Made by a program: the position numbers and the translations under genes | Assembly (NCBI RefSeq): GCF_015291665.1 | Contig: NZ_CP030048.1 | Location: 992,001 to 1,056,000 of the forward strand | Source of the DNA: Bradyrhizobium sp. CCBAU 53338 | GTDB lineage: Bacteria; Pseudomonadota; Alphaproteobacteria; Rhizobiales; Xanthobacteraceae | Reading direction: 5' to 3' | Length of the DNA stretch: 64,000 bases | The notes under the pieces: generated by a model | Told to the model about the DNA's origin: nothing | Database searches by the model: none | The model's input: the letters and a program-made list of their open reading frames with translations, nothing else | In this document: positions 46,976-56,280 of the stretch, piece by piece | Layout: each line of letters begins with the position of its first letter | How positions within the stretch are numbered: position 1 is the first letter of the stretch

Positions 46976-47002
46976 GATCCGCCGTGATGTCCCCGGCGGA
47001 TC
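46976..47002 (-). promoter_or_regulatory. 9-bp-stem hairpin between IF-1-like gene and csp
   Basis: GATCCGCCG (46976-46984) pairs with CGGCGGATC (46994-47002), loop of 9. On the minus strand it is followed by A, not T, residues, so not an intrinsic terminator. It could be part of the csp 5' leader or the 3' end of the infA-like transcript. Confidence 0.45.
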
Positions 47003-47049
47003 AGCATATTGGTCGGCATTTTAATGCCGCGCTCGCGCGCGGGAGCCCA

Positions 47050-47337
47050 CTAACGGCGACGGAACTGGCCGCCGCGCTGTCCAGGACGGGGAGGTCCACC
47101 CACTCCGCTCGGACGTTCGTCCTTGTGGCGGAAAATCAGCCGGCCCTTTTCGAGGTCGTAGGGCGACATCTCCACCGTCACGCGGTCTCCCGCCAGCGTT
47201 TTGATGCGGTTCTTCTTCATCTTGCCGGCGGTGTAGGCGACGATCTCGTGCCCGGCGTCGAGCTGCACACGGTAGCGCGCGTCGGGGAGGATTTCGGTGA
47301 CCAGTCCTTCGAACTGGATCAGCTCTTCCTTAGCCAT
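47050..47337 (-). CDS. infA: Translation initiation factor IF-1-like protein
   Basis: 95 residues. OB-fold S1-like: [73 protein letters not shown] are the full IF-1 pattern. It is longer than the usual 72 residues by a Gly/Arg/Pro tail ([20 protein letters not shown]), which suggests a second IF-1 copy, not the essential standard one. GGAG AAATTC ATG gives a good start. It follows the DEAD-box helicase gene by 23 bases, probably one transcript. Confidence 0.92.
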   Translation of the reverse strand: MAKEELIQFEGLVTEILPDARYRVQLDAGHEIVAYTAGKMKKNRIKTLAGDRVTVEMSPYDLEKGRLIFRHKDERPSGVGGPPRPGQRGGQFRRR

Positions 47338-47360
47338 GAATTTCTCCAGGTCGTGGACGG

Positions 47361-48926
47361 CTAGTGCGAATGGGGTTTGCGGTTCGGGTGGCCGTTCGGC
47401 CGACTCTCACGGCGCAAAAAGGCCACGCCTTGTATCCCATCAGGCGCCCCCGCGCTATGCGCGGAACGCTGTTCCGGGCGGTCGTTTGACGATGAGTGCA
47501 TCTTACCACCGGAGCGGCGGCGGCGAGAGCTCTTCGCGCTGTTGCCGGGCCGTCCGTCCACATGCCTGCCATCGGCGTGCCGTGCCTCGCCGTGGCGGCC
47601 CTCACCGGGCCGTCCGTCGCCCGGCTTGCCGGAGCTGTGGTGGCGACTGTCGCCATGCCGTTCGTCGCTGCGCCGTGCGTCGCCGTGGCGCGCGCCTTGC
47701 GGACGCTGGCCCGGGCGGCCGCCCGGCCGCCCCTGTCGCTGCTGCGGCGCCGGGGCGCCCGGGTCGCGGCGGCCCGCATCGGTACGCAGATCCTCGCGCG
47801 GCAGCGCCACGCGGATCAGCCGCTCGATGTCGCGCAGATAGCTGAGCTCCTCGCCGCCGGCGACCAGCGAGATCGCGGTGCCGTCGGCACCTGCACGCGC
47901 GGTGCGGCCGATGCGGTGCACATAGGTCTCGGGGACGTTGGGAAGGTCGAAATTGATGACGTGGGTAATGCCGTCGACGTCGATGCCGCGGGCGGCGATG
48001 TCGGTGGCGACCAGGGTGCGGATCTCACCGGAGCGGAACTGCGCCAGCGTCCGCTCGCGATGGTTCTGCGACTTGTTGCCGTGGATGGCGCTCGCGGGGA
48101 TACCGGCTCGCTCGAGCGTCTTCACCACCTTGTCGGCGCCGTGCTTGGTGCGGGTAAACACCAAGGCTCGGTTGATCGGTTCGTCCTTCAGGAGCTTGGT
48201 CAGGAAGGCAGGCTTGGACGCGAAGTCGACCTGGATGATGCGCTGGTTGATGCGCTCGGCGGTCGAGGAGACCGGGGTCACCGCGACGCGGGCGGGATCG
48301 CGCAGCATGGCGTCGGCGAGCTCGGCGATGTCCTTCGGCATGGTGGCCGAGAAGAACAGCGTCTGCCGCTTGATCGGCAGCTTGGCGACGATTTTGCGGA
48401 TGTCGTTGATGAAGCCCATGTCGAGCATGCGGTCTGCCTCGTCGAGCACGAGGAACTCGACGCTGCCGAGCTTCAGCCCGTTGCTTTGCACGAGGTCGAG
48501 CAGGCGGCCGGGGGTCGCGACCAGCACGTCAACGCCCTGCATGAGGGCACGGACCTGGCGGCCCATCGGCACGCCGCCGATGGCCAGCGTCGAGGACAGG
48601 CGGATATGGCGGCCATAGGCGTTGAAGCTGTCGAGGATCTGGCCGGACAGTTCGCGGGTCGGCGACAGCACCAGGACGCGGGCGGTCTTCGGCTGCGGCT
48701 TGATGCGGTTTTCGAGCAGGCGGTGCAGGATCGGCAGCGCGAAGGACGCCGTCTTGCCGGTGCCGGTCTGGGCGATGCCGACGACGTCGCGGCCGGTCAG
48801 GGCCGTGGGAATCGTCTGGGCCTGGATGGGGGTCGGGGTGACGTAATTCTCTTCGGCGAGAGCACGTGCGATCGGTTCGGCGAGGCCGAAGTCCTGAAAC
48901 GAAGTCAAAAGATGGGTTCTTTCCAT
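47361..48926 (-). CDS. DEAD-box ATP-dependent RNA helicase (RhlE-like)
   Basis: 521 residues from ATG 48926. Q motif [14 protein letters not shown] with PTPIQAQ, Walker [11 protein letters not shown] (near 50), [17 protein letters not shown] box [13 protein letters not shown] motif, then C-lobe [23 protein letters not shown] and [10 protein letters not shown]. The C-terminal tail (about 385-521) is low-complexity, rich in Arg, Gly, His and Asp repeats like [19 protein letters not shown], typical of RNA-binding extensions. It remodels RNA in ribosome assembly or decay. No clear ribosome binding site. Followed by the IF-1-like gene. Confidence 0.95.
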   Translation of the reverse strand: MERTHLLTSFQDFGLAEPIARALAEENYVTPTPIQAQTIPTALTGRDVVGIAQTGTGKTASFALPILHRLLENRIKPQPKTARVLVLSPTRELSGQILDSFNAYGRHIRLSSTLAIGGVPMGRQVRALMQGVDVLVATPGRLLDLVQSNGLKLGSVEFLVLDEADRMLDMGFINDIRKIVAKLPIKRQTLFFSATMPKDIAELADAMLRDPARVAVTPVSSTAERINQRIIQVDFASKPAFLTKLLKDEPINRALVFTRTKHGADKVVKTLERAGIPASAIHGNKSQNHRERTLAQFRSGEIRTLVATDIAARGIDVDGITHVINFDLPNVPETYVHRIGRTARAGADGTAISLVAGGEELSYLRDIERLIRVALPREDLRTDAGRRDPGAPAPQQRQGRPGGRPGQRPQGARHGDARRSDERHGDSRHHSSGKPGDGRPGEGRHGEARHADGRHVDGRPGNSAKSSRRRRSGGKMHSSSNDRPEQRSAHSAGAPDGIQGVAFLRRESRPNGHPNRKPHSH

Positions 48927-49249
48927 GTCAAATGCGATCGGCCCGACGCAATCAGCGGGGCGCGCGCAAAAGGGTGTCGAGAAGACACCTGCGTGTTTGG
49001 GGTGTCGGATGGCTTGGAGGATATGGGGCAAGCCAGAGGCCCGTAAGGGCTTAAGAACACGCGGCTCGCTACGATCGCTCGATTCGCAAGCGATCTCCCC
49101 TCTCATATGGAACATTGACGGGGCGCATTCAAGGCGGATCGTCGGCTGACGTCGATTGCAGTGCAAAAATAGTTATGCCGGAATTTTAGCCAGCGACACT
49201 GATTTGCTCAAAAAATGAACTGGCTGCCGCGTAAGCATACATTTTGTTC

Positions 49250-49264
49250 GCTCAAGTTTTGAGC
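49250..49264. promoter_or_regulatory. Inverted repeat GCTCAA-GTT-TTGAGC upstream of urtA
   Basis: Perfect 6-base arms with a 3-base spacer, about 90 bases upstream of the sigma-54 promoter. That is the usual distance for an enhancer-binding activator. It does not match the NtrC consensus well. Confidence 0.4.
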
Positions 49265-49339
49265 AGTCAGATCGCGGCTAAAGTTGGATTGCGGCGAAAT
49301 TATTGAAGCCGACCAATCACTTGGCAGGTGCCCAGGCCA

Positions 49340-49355
49340 TGGCATGGTTCTTGCG
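49340..49355 (+). promoter_or_regulatory. Sigma-54 (RpoN) promoter of the urt operon
   Basis: TGGCATGGTTCTTGCG matches the consensus TGGCAC-N5-TTGCA, with GG (49341-49342) and GC (49353-49354) spaced by exactly 10 bases. Transcription would start near 49366, 65 bases ahead of urtA. Nitrogen control by NtrC is expected for urea uptake. Confidence 0.8.
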
Positions 49356-49430
49356 ATTCCGTTAATCGCAGGCGGCCGTGGGGCCGTTTCGCAGCGTTTT
49401 TCACGTCTGCGTCAGGGAGATGATACATCC

Positions 49431-50753
49431 ATGCCTACCAAATCCATTCACGATATAGCGGCGTCATTTAGCCGCCGCGGCGTGCTCGCCGCGACCACTG
49501 GACTGATGCTCGGTCTGGCGTCCATTTCCGGCGCGAAGGCCGCGGACGACACCATCAAGGTTGGCGTCCTGCACTCCCTCTCCGGCACCATGGCCATCAG
49601 CGAAACCACGCTGAAGGACACCATCCTTTTCCTGATCGACGAGCAGAACAAGAAGGGCGGCTTGCTCGGCAAGAAGCTCGAGGCCGTCGTTGTCGACCCC
49701 GCTTCGAACTGGCCGCTGTTTGCCGAAAAGGCGCGCGAGCTGATTACCAAGGACAAGGTCTCGGTCGTGTTCGGCTGCTGGACCTCGGTGTCGCGCAAGT
49801 CGGTGCTCCCGGTGTTCAAGGAGCTCAACAACATCCTGTTCTACCCCGTGCAGTACGAGGGTGAAGAGTCCGAGCGCAACGTGTTCTACACCGGTGCTGC
49901 TCCGAACCAGCAGGCGATCCCCGCCGTCGACTACCTGATGAAGGAAGAAAAGGTGAAGCGCTGGGTGCTCGCGGGCACCGACTACGTCTATCCGCGCACC
50001 ACCAACAAGATCCTGGAAGCCTATCTGAAGTCGAAGGGTGTCGCCCAGGAAGACATCATGATCAACTATACGCCGTTCGGTCACTCCGACTGGCAGACGA
50101 TCGTGGCCGACATCAAGAAGTTCGGCTCGGCCGGCAAGAAGACGGCGGTGGTCTCGACCATCAACGGCGACGCCAACGTCCCCTTCTACAAGGAACTCGG
50201 CAACCAGGGCATCAAGGCGAAGGACATCCCGGTGGTCGCGTTCTCGGTGGGTGAAGAGGAGCTCGCCGGCATCGACACCAAGCCGCTGGTCGGCCATCTC
50301 GCCGCCTGGAACTACTTCGAGTCGATCAAGACCCCGGCGAACGAGAAGTTCATCAAGGACTGGCAGGCCTACACCAAGAACCCGAAGCGTACGACCAACG
50401 ACCCGATGGAAGCCCACGTGATCGGCTTCAACATGTGGGTGAAGGCGGTCGAGAAGGTGAAGTCGACCGATCCGGACAAGGTGATCGACGCGCTTCCCGG
50501 CATCGAGACGCCGAACCTGACCGGCGGCATCGCCAAGATGCTTCCGAACCACCACATCACCAAGCCGGTGTTCATCGGCGAGATCAAGGGCAACGGCCAG
50601 TTCGACGTGGTCTGGAAGACCCCGAGCCTCGTCCCCGGCGACGCATGGTCGAAGGAGCTCGACGGCTCCAAGGACCTGATCGGCGACTGGGTCGGCAAGA
50701 AGTGCGGCAACTTCAACACCAAGACCAACAAGTGCCTCGGCTCCGGCTCCTGA
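49431..50753 (+). CDS. urtA: Urea ABC transporter substrate-binding protein
   Basis: 440 residues. A Tat-type leader SRRGVLAATTGLMLGLASIS ends at AKA-A. Mature protein: DDTIKVGVLHSLSGTMAISE, GCWTSVSRKSVLPVFKELNN, FYPVQYEGEESERNVFYTGA, AVDYLMKEEKVKRWVLAGTD are the hallmark of UrtA in the Leu/Ile/Val-type binding proteins. It captures urea in the periplasm with high affinity. ATG 49431 is the start; GGGAG is 12 bases away. A strong hairpin separates it from urtB. Confidence 0.96.
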   Translation: MPTKSIHDIAASFSRRGVLAATTGLMLGLASISGAKAADDTIKVGVLHSLSGTMAISETTLKDTILFLIDEQNKKGGLLGKKLEAVVVDPASNWPLFAEKARELITKDKVSVVFGCWTSVSRKSVLPVFKELNNILFYPVQYEGEESERNVFYTGAAPNQQAIPAVDYLMKEEKVKRWVLAGTDYVYPRTTNKILEAYLKSKGVAQEDIMINYTPFGHSDWQTIVADIKKFGSAGKKTAVVSTINGDANVPFYKELGNQGIKAKDIPVVAFSVGEEELAGIDTKPLVGHLAAWNYFESIKTPANEKFIKDWQAYTKNPKRTTNDPMEAHVIGFNMWVKAVEKVKSTDPDKVIDALPGIETPNLTGGIAKMLPNHHITKPVFIGEIKGNGQFDVVWKTPSLVPGDAWSKELDGSKDLIGDWVGKKCGNFNTKTNKCLGSGS

Positions 50754-50780
50754 TCCGGATCTGACATTCGACTGCACGAC

Positions 50781-50812
50781 GGGAGAAGGCGGCTATTCCG
50801 CCGCCTTCTCCC
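50781..50812 (+). promoter_or_regulatory. 13-bp-stem hairpin between urtA and urtB
   Basis: GGGAGAAGGCGGC (50781-50793), loop TATTCC, GCCGCCTTCTCCC (50800-50812): perfectly paired, no T-run. It probably stabilises the urtA 3' end or reduces read-through, so more binding protein than permease is made. Confidence 0.75.
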
Positions 50813-50833
50813 CACTTCTGCCGGGGTGATCCA

Positions 50834-52444
50834 GTGCCAACCAAACTATCTGCTCGTCTCTCGACCCTTGTTCTTTCGCTGTTCCTGATCGCGTTCGCGC
50901 TGCCGGCCTTTGCCGGTCCGTTCGAGGATGCGGTCGCCAAATTCGCCAACGACGATTTTTCCGACACCGATGACGCGATCGGCGTAGTCGCAAGCAGCGG
51001 CAACAAGCTCGCCTTTCCGATCATCAGCGCGCTCCAGGACGGTCGTCTCATGGCCGATCCCGACAGCAAGAAGGTTTACGTCACGGGTACCGACGGCAAG
51101 TCGATCGACGCCGCGACCGGTGAGGCCGTTGCCAGCGTACCCGACAGCGCCAGCGCTGTTCGCCTCAATAATCGCCTGCGCCGCAGCGTCGATGCCGCGC
51201 TCGGCAGCCTGACGCTGCAGTCGCCCGATCTCGATACGCGGCTCCAGGCCGCTCAATCCGTCTTCAAGTCGCACGAAGAGACGGCGCTCGATCCCGTCGA
51301 GAGTGCACTTGCCAAGGAAACCAACAAAGCGGTCAAGACTGCGCTCGGCGAAGCGCGCGCGGCGATCCTGCTGTTCAAGTCCGACGCCACCGAAGTGCAG
51401 AAGCTCGAAGCGGTCGCCACCATCAGGGCGCGCGGCGATCAGGAAGCGCTGGCGCTGCTGGCCGACATCGGCTCCGACCAGCCGGCCTCCGTATCGAAGG
51501 CCGCGACGAGCGCGATCGGCTCGATCCAGAACTCGCTCGCGATCTGGTCGACGGTGCAGAATGCCTGGTACGGCCTGTCGCTCGGCTCGGTACTGCTGCT
51601 GGCGGCGATCGGGCTCGCCATCACCTTCGGCGTGATGGGCGTCATCAACATGGCCCATGGCGAGATGGTGATGATCGGGGCCTACACCACTTTTGTGGTG
51701 CAAGAGGTGATCCGCACCCGCTATCCCGCACTGTTCGACTATTCGCTGCTGATTGCCGTGCCGCTCGCCTTCCTCGTCGCCGGCGCCATTGGCGTGCTGA
51801 TCGAGCGCAGTATCATCCGCTTCCTCTATGGCCGGCCGCTGGAGACGCTGCTCGCGACCTGGGGCTTGTCGCTGGTGTTGCAGCAGGCGGTGCGCACCAT
51901 GTTCGGCCCGACCAACCGCGAGGTCGGCAACCCCTCCTGGATGAGCGGCGCGTTCGATCTCGGCCAGATCACCATCACCTACAACCGGCTCTGGATTCTC
52001 GTCTTCACGCTTGCGGTATTCGCGATCCTGCTCGCCATGCTGCGCTACACCGCGCTCGGCCTGGAGATGCGCGCGGTGACACAGAACCGCCGCATGGCGG
52101 CCTCGATGGGCATCGCCACCTCGCGTGTCGACGCGCTGACCTTCGGGCTCGGCTCGGGCATTGCCGGCATTGCCGGCGTGGCGCTGTCGCAGATCGATAA
52201 TGTCAGCCCCAATCTCGGCCAGAGCTACATCATCGACAGCTTCATGGTCGTGGTGTTCGGCGGGGTCGGCAATCTCTGGGGTACGCTGGTCGGCGCCTTC
52301 ACGCTCGGCATCGCCAACAAGTTCCTGGAGCCGGTCGCAGGCGCCGTGCTCGGCAAGATCGCGATTCTGGTCCTGATCATCCTGTTCATTCAAAAGCGGC
52401 CGCGCGGCCTGTTCGCGCTCAAGGGCCGCGCGGTGGAAGCATGA
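50834..52444 (+). CDS. urtB: Urea ABC transporter permease UrtB
   Basis: 536 residues, GTG start 50834. A signal-like N-terminus (SARLSTLVLSLFLIAFALPA) is followed by a periplasmic domain of about 190 residues (30-225) rich in helical repeats (LQDGRLMADPDSKKVYVTG, later VQKLEAVATIRARGDQEALA). The LivH-type permease starts near 235: AIGLAITFGVMGVINMAHGE, then GLEMRAVTQNRRMAASMGIA (EAA loop) and GNLWGTLVGAFTLGIANKFL. Long N-terminal domains are normal for UrtB. It ends overlapping urtC by 4 bases (ATGA). Confidence 0.95.
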   Translation: MPTKLSARLSTLVLSLFLIAFALPAFAGPFEDAVAKFANDDFSDTDDAIGVVASSGNKLAFPIISALQDGRLMADPDSKKVYVTGTDGKSIDAATGEAVASVPDSASAVRLNNRLRRSVDAALGSLTLQSPDLDTRLQAAQSVFKSHEETALDPVESALAKETNKAVKTALGEARAAILLFKSDATEVQKLEAVATIRARGDQEALALLADIGSDQPASVSKAATSAIGSIQNSLAIWSTVQNAWYGLSLGSVLLLAAIGLAITFGVMGVINMAHGEMVMIGAYTTFVVQEVIRTRYPALFDYSLLIAVPLAFLVAGAIGVLIERSIIRFLYGRPLETLLATWGLSLVLQQAVRTMFGPTNREVGNPSWMSGAFDLGQITITYNRLWILVFTLAVFAILLAMLRYTALGLEMRAVTQNRRMAASMGIATSRVDALTFGLGSGIAGIAGVALSQIDNVSPNLGQSYIIDSFMVVVFGGVGNLWGTLVGAFTLGIANKFLEPVAGAVLGKIAILVLIILFIQKRPRGLFALKGRAVEA

Positions 52445-53610
52445 CCCCTCACATGCTGACGCGATCGCTGGACCGCGGCGCGGCGATCTTCCTCGCCGTC
52501 GTCGCTGCCTGCGGCATCCTCATCCCGCTCTCCAACCTGCTGCTGCCGTCGGATTCGTTCCTGCAGGTGCCGACCTATCTGGTCGCGCTCTGGGGCAAGT
52601 ATGTCTGCTACGCGATCCTCGCACTCTCGATCGACCTGATCTGGGGTTATTGCGGCATCCTCTCGCTAGGCCACGGCGCCTTCTTCGCGCTCGGCGGCTA
52701 CGCCATGGGCATGTATCTGATGCGGCAGATCGGCGCCCGTGGCGTCTACGGCAATCCTGTCTTGCCCGACTTCATGGTGTTCCTGAATTACTCGAAGCTG
52801 CCCTGGACCTGGTACGGCTTCGACATGTTCTGGTTCGCCGCGCTGATGGTCTTGATCGTACCTGGCCTGCTCGCTTTCTGCTTCGGTTGGCTCGCCTTCC
52901 GCTCCCGCGTCACTGGCGTGTATCTGTCGATCATCACGCAGGCGATGACCTATGCGTTGCTGCTCGCCTTCTTCCGTAACGATTTCGGCTTCGGCGGCAA
53001 TAACGGACTGACCGACTTCAAGGACATCCTGGGCTTCAACGTTCAGGCCGAGGGCACGCGCGCGGCGCTGTTCGCGCTGAGCTGTCTGGCGCTGATCTTC
53101 AGCTTCCTGATCTGCCGCTCGGTCGTGTCCTCCAAGCTCGGCAAGGTGCTGATCGCGATCCGCGACGCGGAATCCCGCAGCCGCTTCCTCGGCTACCGCG
53201 TCGAGTCCTACAAGCTGTTCGTATTCACGCTGTCGGCCTGCATGGCGGGCGTCGCCGGCGCGCTCTATGTGCCGCAGGTCGGCATCATCAATCCATCCGA
53301 ATTCGCACCGGGCAATTCGATCGAGGCGGTGATCTGGGTCGCAGTCGGCGGGCGCGGCACGCTGATCGGCGCGGCGCTGGGCGCCATCGTGGTCAACTAC
53401 GCCAAGACCTTCTTCACCTCGGGCGTGCTGGCGCCGTACTGGCTGTTCATGCTGGGTGCGCTGTTCATCCTGGTGACGCTGCTGCTGCCGAAGGGCATTG
53501 TCGGCACTTTCAATGCCTGGCGCGATCAGTCGAAAGAGAAGCGCTCTGCGTCGGCCACTGCAAGTGCGGCGGCCGAAGACGCCATCACCGAACCCAAGAT
53601 GGCGGAGTAG
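52441..53610 (+). CDS. urtC: Urea ABC transporter permease UrtC
   Basis: 389 residues, LivM-type: YAILALSIDLIWGYCGILSL, GHGAFFALGGYAMGMYLM, FRSRVTGVYLSIITQAMTYA, AIRDAESRSRFLGYRVESYK (EAA loop) and EFAPGNSIEAVIWVAVGGRG. About ten helices; the C-terminal 30 residues are charged and Ala-rich. Partner of UrtB in the inner membrane. Start ATG 52441 overlaps the urtB stop. Five bases separate it from the urtD start. Confidence 0.95.
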   Translation: MTPHMLTRSLDRGAAIFLAVVAACGILIPLSNLLLPSDSFLQVPTYLVALWGKYVCYAILALSIDLIWGYCGILSLGHGAFFALGGYAMGMYLMRQIGARGVYGNPVLPDFMVFLNYSKLPWTWYGFDMFWFAALMVLIVPGLLAFCFGWLAFRSRVTGVYLSIITQAMTYALLLAFFRNDFGFGGNNGLTDFKDILGFNVQAEGTRAALFALSCLALIFSFLICRSVVSSKLGKVLIAIRDAESRSRFLGYRVESYKLFVFTLSACMAGVAGALYVPQVGIINPSEFAPGNSIEAVIWVAVGGRGTLIGAALGAIVVNYAKTFFTSGVLAPYWLFMLGALFILVTLLLPKGIVGTFNAWRDQSKEKRSASATASAAAEDAITEPKMAE

Positions 53611-53615
53611 CTGTC

Positions 53616-54377
53616 ATGAACGTCATGGATACCCGCGCGACATCCGCGATGCTCTATCTCGACGGCGTACACGTCTCGTTCGACGGCTTCCATGCCATCA
53701 ACAATCTGTCGCTGACGCTCGAGCCGGGCGAGATGCGGGCCATCATCGGCCCGAACGGCGCCGGCAAGACCACGATGATGGACATCATCACCGGCAAGAC
53801 CAAGCCTGACGAGGGGACGGTGCTGTTCGACGGCGTCACCGATTTGACGCGGCTGGACGAGACCCGCATCGCCGAGCTCGGCATCGGCCGCAAATTCCAG
53901 AAGCCGACCGTGTTCGAGAGCCAGACCGTGCAGGACAACCTGCTGCTGGCGCTCAATGTCGACCACAGCGTCAAGGGCACGCTGTTCTGGCGCGGCAGCA
54001 AGGCCGAGTCCGAGCGCATCGACAAGGTGCTGGAGACGATCCGTCTCACCGACGCCCGCAACCGCCTCGCCGGCAGCCTCAGCCACGGCCAGAAGCAGTG
54101 GCTCGAGATCGGCATGCTGTTGGCGCAGGATCCGAAACTGCTCCTCGTCGACGAGCCCGTTGCCGGCATGACCGACGTCGAGACGCATCTCACCGCCGAG
54201 CTGCTCAAGGAAATCAACAAGACCCACACCGTCATGGTGGTCGAGCACGACATGACGTTCGTGCGCGAGCTCGGGGTCAAGGTCACCTGCCTGCATGAAG
54301 GCACCGTGCTCGCCGAAGGAACCATCGACCAGGTCTCGTCGAACGAGCGGGTCATCGAAGTCTATCTGGGACGCTGA
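53616..54377 (+). CDS. urtD: Urea ABC transporter ATPase UrtD
   Basis: 253 residues, LivG-type ATPase. Walker A IIGPNGAGKTTMMD near 47, IGRKFQKPTVFESQTVQDNL (characteristic of UrtD), signature SLSHGQKQWLEI near 152 (SHGQ in place of SGGQ, normal in UrtD), Walker B LLLVDEPVAGMTDVE. C-terminal EGTVLAEGTIDQVSSNERVIEVYLGR is cut short as in the family. Energises urea import with UrtE. Confidence 0.96.
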   Translation: MNVMDTRATSAMLYLDGVHVSFDGFHAINNLSLTLEPGEMRAIIGPNGAGKTTMMDIITGKTKPDEGTVLFDGVTDLTRLDETRIAELGIGRKFQKPTVFESQTVQDNLLLALNVDHSVKGTLFWRGSKAESERIDKVLETIRLTDARNRLAGSLSHGQKQWLEIGMLLAQDPKLLLVDEPVAGMTDVETHLTAELLKEINKTHTVMVVEHDMTFVRELGVKVTCLHEGTVLAEGTIDQVSSNERVIEVYLGR

Positions 54378-54380
54378 GCG

Positions 54381-55076
54381 ATGCTTGAGGTCAAGGACAT
54401 CAACCTGTTCTACGGCGCGGCGCAGGCGCTCCGCGGCGTCTCGATCGCGGCCGAGCCGGGCAAAGTGACCTGCGTGCTCGGGCGCAACGGCGTCGGCAAG
54501 ACGTCGTTGCTGCGCGCCATGGTCGGGCAATATCCGATCTCCTCGGGCGCAATCGTGTTCGATGGCAGCGACATTACCGGCCTCAAGCCCTATGAGCGGG
54601 CGCGCAAAGGCATCGGCTTCGTGCCGCAGGGCCGTGAGATCTTTCCGCTGCTGACGGTCGAGGAAAATCTCAAGACCGGCTTCGGTCCGCTCAAGCGCCA
54701 GGACAAGAACATTCCGGACGACGTGTTCTCGCTGTTTCCGGTGCTGCAATCCATGCTCGGCCGGCGCGGCGGCGATCTCTCCGGCGGCCAGCAGCAGCAG
54801 CTCGCGATCGGGCGCGCGCTGGTGATGCGGCCGAAGCTGCTGCTGCTGGACGAGCCGACCGAAGGCATCCAGCCCTCGATCATCAAGGACATCGGCCGCG
54901 CCATCTCCTACTTGCGCAACCTCGGCAACATCGCCATCGTGCTGGTCGAACAATATCTCGACTTTGCCTGCGAACTCGGCGACAGTTTTGCGGTGATGGA
55001 TCGCGGTGCGGTGAAGTTCACCTGCGACCGCTCCAATCTCGACCCGGCCGAAATCAGCCGCCAGATGGCGCTGTAA
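54381..55076 (+). CDS. urtE: Urea ABC transporter ATPase UrtE
   Basis: 231 residues, LivF-type ATPase: NLFYGAAQALRGVSIAAEPG, Walker A LGRNGVGKTSLLRA near 37, GIGFVPQGREIFPLLTVEEN, signature DLSGGQQQQLAIGRAL near 133, and Walker B LLLLDEPTEGIQPSIIKDIG. Together with UrtD it forms the ATPase dimer. It begins 3 bases after the urtD stop. The urease accessory gene ureD follows after 35 bases, so transporter and enzyme share an operon. Confidence 0.96.
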   Translation: MLEVKDINLFYGAAQALRGVSIAAEPGKVTCVLGRNGVGKTSLLRAMVGQYPISSGAIVFDGSDITGLKPYERARKGIGFVPQGREIFPLLTVEENLKTGFGPLKRQDKNIPDDVFSLFPVLQSMLGRRGGDLSGGQQQQLAIGRALVMRPKLLLLDEPTEGIQPSIIKDIGRAISYLRNLGNIAIVLVEQYLDFACELGDSFAVMDRGAVKFTCDRSNLDPAEISRQMAL

Positions 55077-55111
55077 TTCCAGATTTCTGCCGCGGCCGGC
55101 TGGGGAGACGG

Positions 55112-55942
55112 ATGCGCAGCGACGCTTTAGCGATATCTTCGGTGTTTGAAGCCAATCGTGCTCGAGGCGCGGTGCGCTTCGACGTGCACGCCCGTGACGG
55201 CGTGACGCGGCGGGGCGCCCTGCATGAATCCGGCTCGCTCCGTGTGCGCTTTCCCTCGCCGGAGGACGACGGCCTGTCGGGGGTGTTCGTGAACACGGCC
55301 GGAGGCGTTGCCGGCGGCGATCGGTTCGACATCGAGATCTCGGCCGCAGATAGCTCGCGTTTGACGCTGACGACGGCGGCCGCTGAAAAGATCTATCGCG
55401 CGCCGGGGGCGGTGGCGCAGCTCAACATTTCCTTGAAGGTTGGTGCCGACGCGCACCTCGGCTGGCTGCCCCAGGAGACGATCCTCTTCGACCGCGCACG
55501 GGTGCATCGCCGCTTCGACATCGAACTCGATAACGCCGCTTCGCTACTGCTTTGCGAGATTGTCGTATTCGGCCGCACCGCCATGGGCGAGCGCCTGGAA
55601 CAGGGCGAATTCGTCGACCGCTGGCGGCTGCGCCGTGGCGGCAAACTGATTTTTGCCGAGACCATCAGGCTCGACGGCCAGATCGGTGAAAAGCTGGCGC
55701 GGTCGGCGGTCGCCAAGGCAGGTGCTGCGATCGGTACGGCGCTGATGGTGCCCGGCGACGAGGCGCTGGTCGAACGCATTCGCGAAGCCTCGGGCTCTTT
55801 TGCCGGCGAGGTCGGAATATCCGCCTGGAATGGCTTTGCAATGGCGCGGTTCTGTGCCCAAGATGCGGCGCGTTTGCGTGCCGACATGATGGCCGTGCTG
55901 GCGTGCACGGGTGCGGCCTTGCCGCGGCTCTGGCTGAATTGA
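55112..55942 (+). CDS. ureD: Urease accessory protein UreD
   Basis: 276 residues. Family signatures: FPSPEDDGLSGVFVNTAGGV, GGDRFDIEISAADSSRLTLT, AAEKIYRAPGAVAQLNISLK, GADAHLGWLPQETILFDRAR. UreD binds apo-urease and with UreF and UreG forms the preactivation complex that carries nickel to the active site. The end DAARLRADMMAVLACTGAAL matches. ATG 55112, 35 bases after urtE. Its position ahead of ureA is the normal ureDABC order. Confidence 0.95.
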   Translation: MRSDALAISSVFEANRARGAVRFDVHARDGVTRRGALHESGSLRVRFPSPEDDGLSGVFVNTAGGVAGGDRFDIEISAADSSRLTLTTAAAEKIYRAPGAVAQLNISLKVGADAHLGWLPQETILFDRARVHRRFDIELDNAASLLLCEIVVFGRTAMGERLEQGEFVDRWRLRRGGKLIFAETIRLDGQIGEKLARSAVAKAGAAIGTALMVPGDEALVERIREASGSFAGEVGISAWNGFAMARFCAQDAARLRADMMAVLACTGAALPRLWLN

Positions 55943-55966
55943 CGATTTGAACGGAAGAGATTCTTC

Positions 55967-56269
55967 ATGAACCTGTCTCCCCGCGAAAAGGACAAGCTTC
56001 TGATCTCGATGGCGGCGATTGTGGCGCGTCGCAGACTGGATCGCGGCGTCAAGCTCAACCATCCCGAGGCGATCGCGATCATCTCCGATTTCATCCTCGA
56101 AGGCGCGCGCGACGGCCGCACGGTCGCCGAGCTGATGCAATCGGGCGCACAGGTGCTCACCCGCGACCAGGTGATGCCCGGCATCCCCGAGATGATCCAC
56201 GACATCCAGGTCGAGGCGACGTTCCCTGACGGCACCAAGCTCGTCACCGTGCACGAACCGATCAGGTAG
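55967..56269 (+). CDS. ureA: Urease gamma subunit
   Basis: 100 residues, standard size. [80 protein letters not shown] are near-universal gamma-subunit sequences. Part of the (alpha-beta-gamma)3 urease enzyme. Separated from ureB by 11 bases. Confidence 0.98.
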   Translation: MNLSPREKDKLLISMAAIVARRRLDRGVKLNHPEAIAIISDFILEGARDGRTVAELMQSGAQVLTRDQVMPGIPEMIHDIQVEATFPDGTKLVTVHEPIR

Positions 56270-56280
56270 GAGCGAGAAGC

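Larger units (their letters stand above)
48927..49430. other. Divergent 504-base region between helicase and urtA
   Basis: No gene seen. It holds the sigma-54 promoter of urtA (49340-49355) and an inverted repeat (49250-49264). The stretch 49160-49260 is AT-rich. The helicase side (48927-49150) might be a long 5' leader for the helicase mRNA, as common for cold-responsive helicases. Confidence 0.6.

Noticed and set aside
46976..47002. Hairpin as intrinsic terminator of the IF-1-like gene
   Set aside because: On the transcribed (minus) strand it is followed by A residues, not T; listed only as a hairpin.
46809..47024. 71-codon plus-strand frame between csp and the IF-1-like gene
   Set aside because: No ribosome binding site and no recognisable pattern; it crosses the hairpin at 46976-47002. 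Likely leader DNA of csp.
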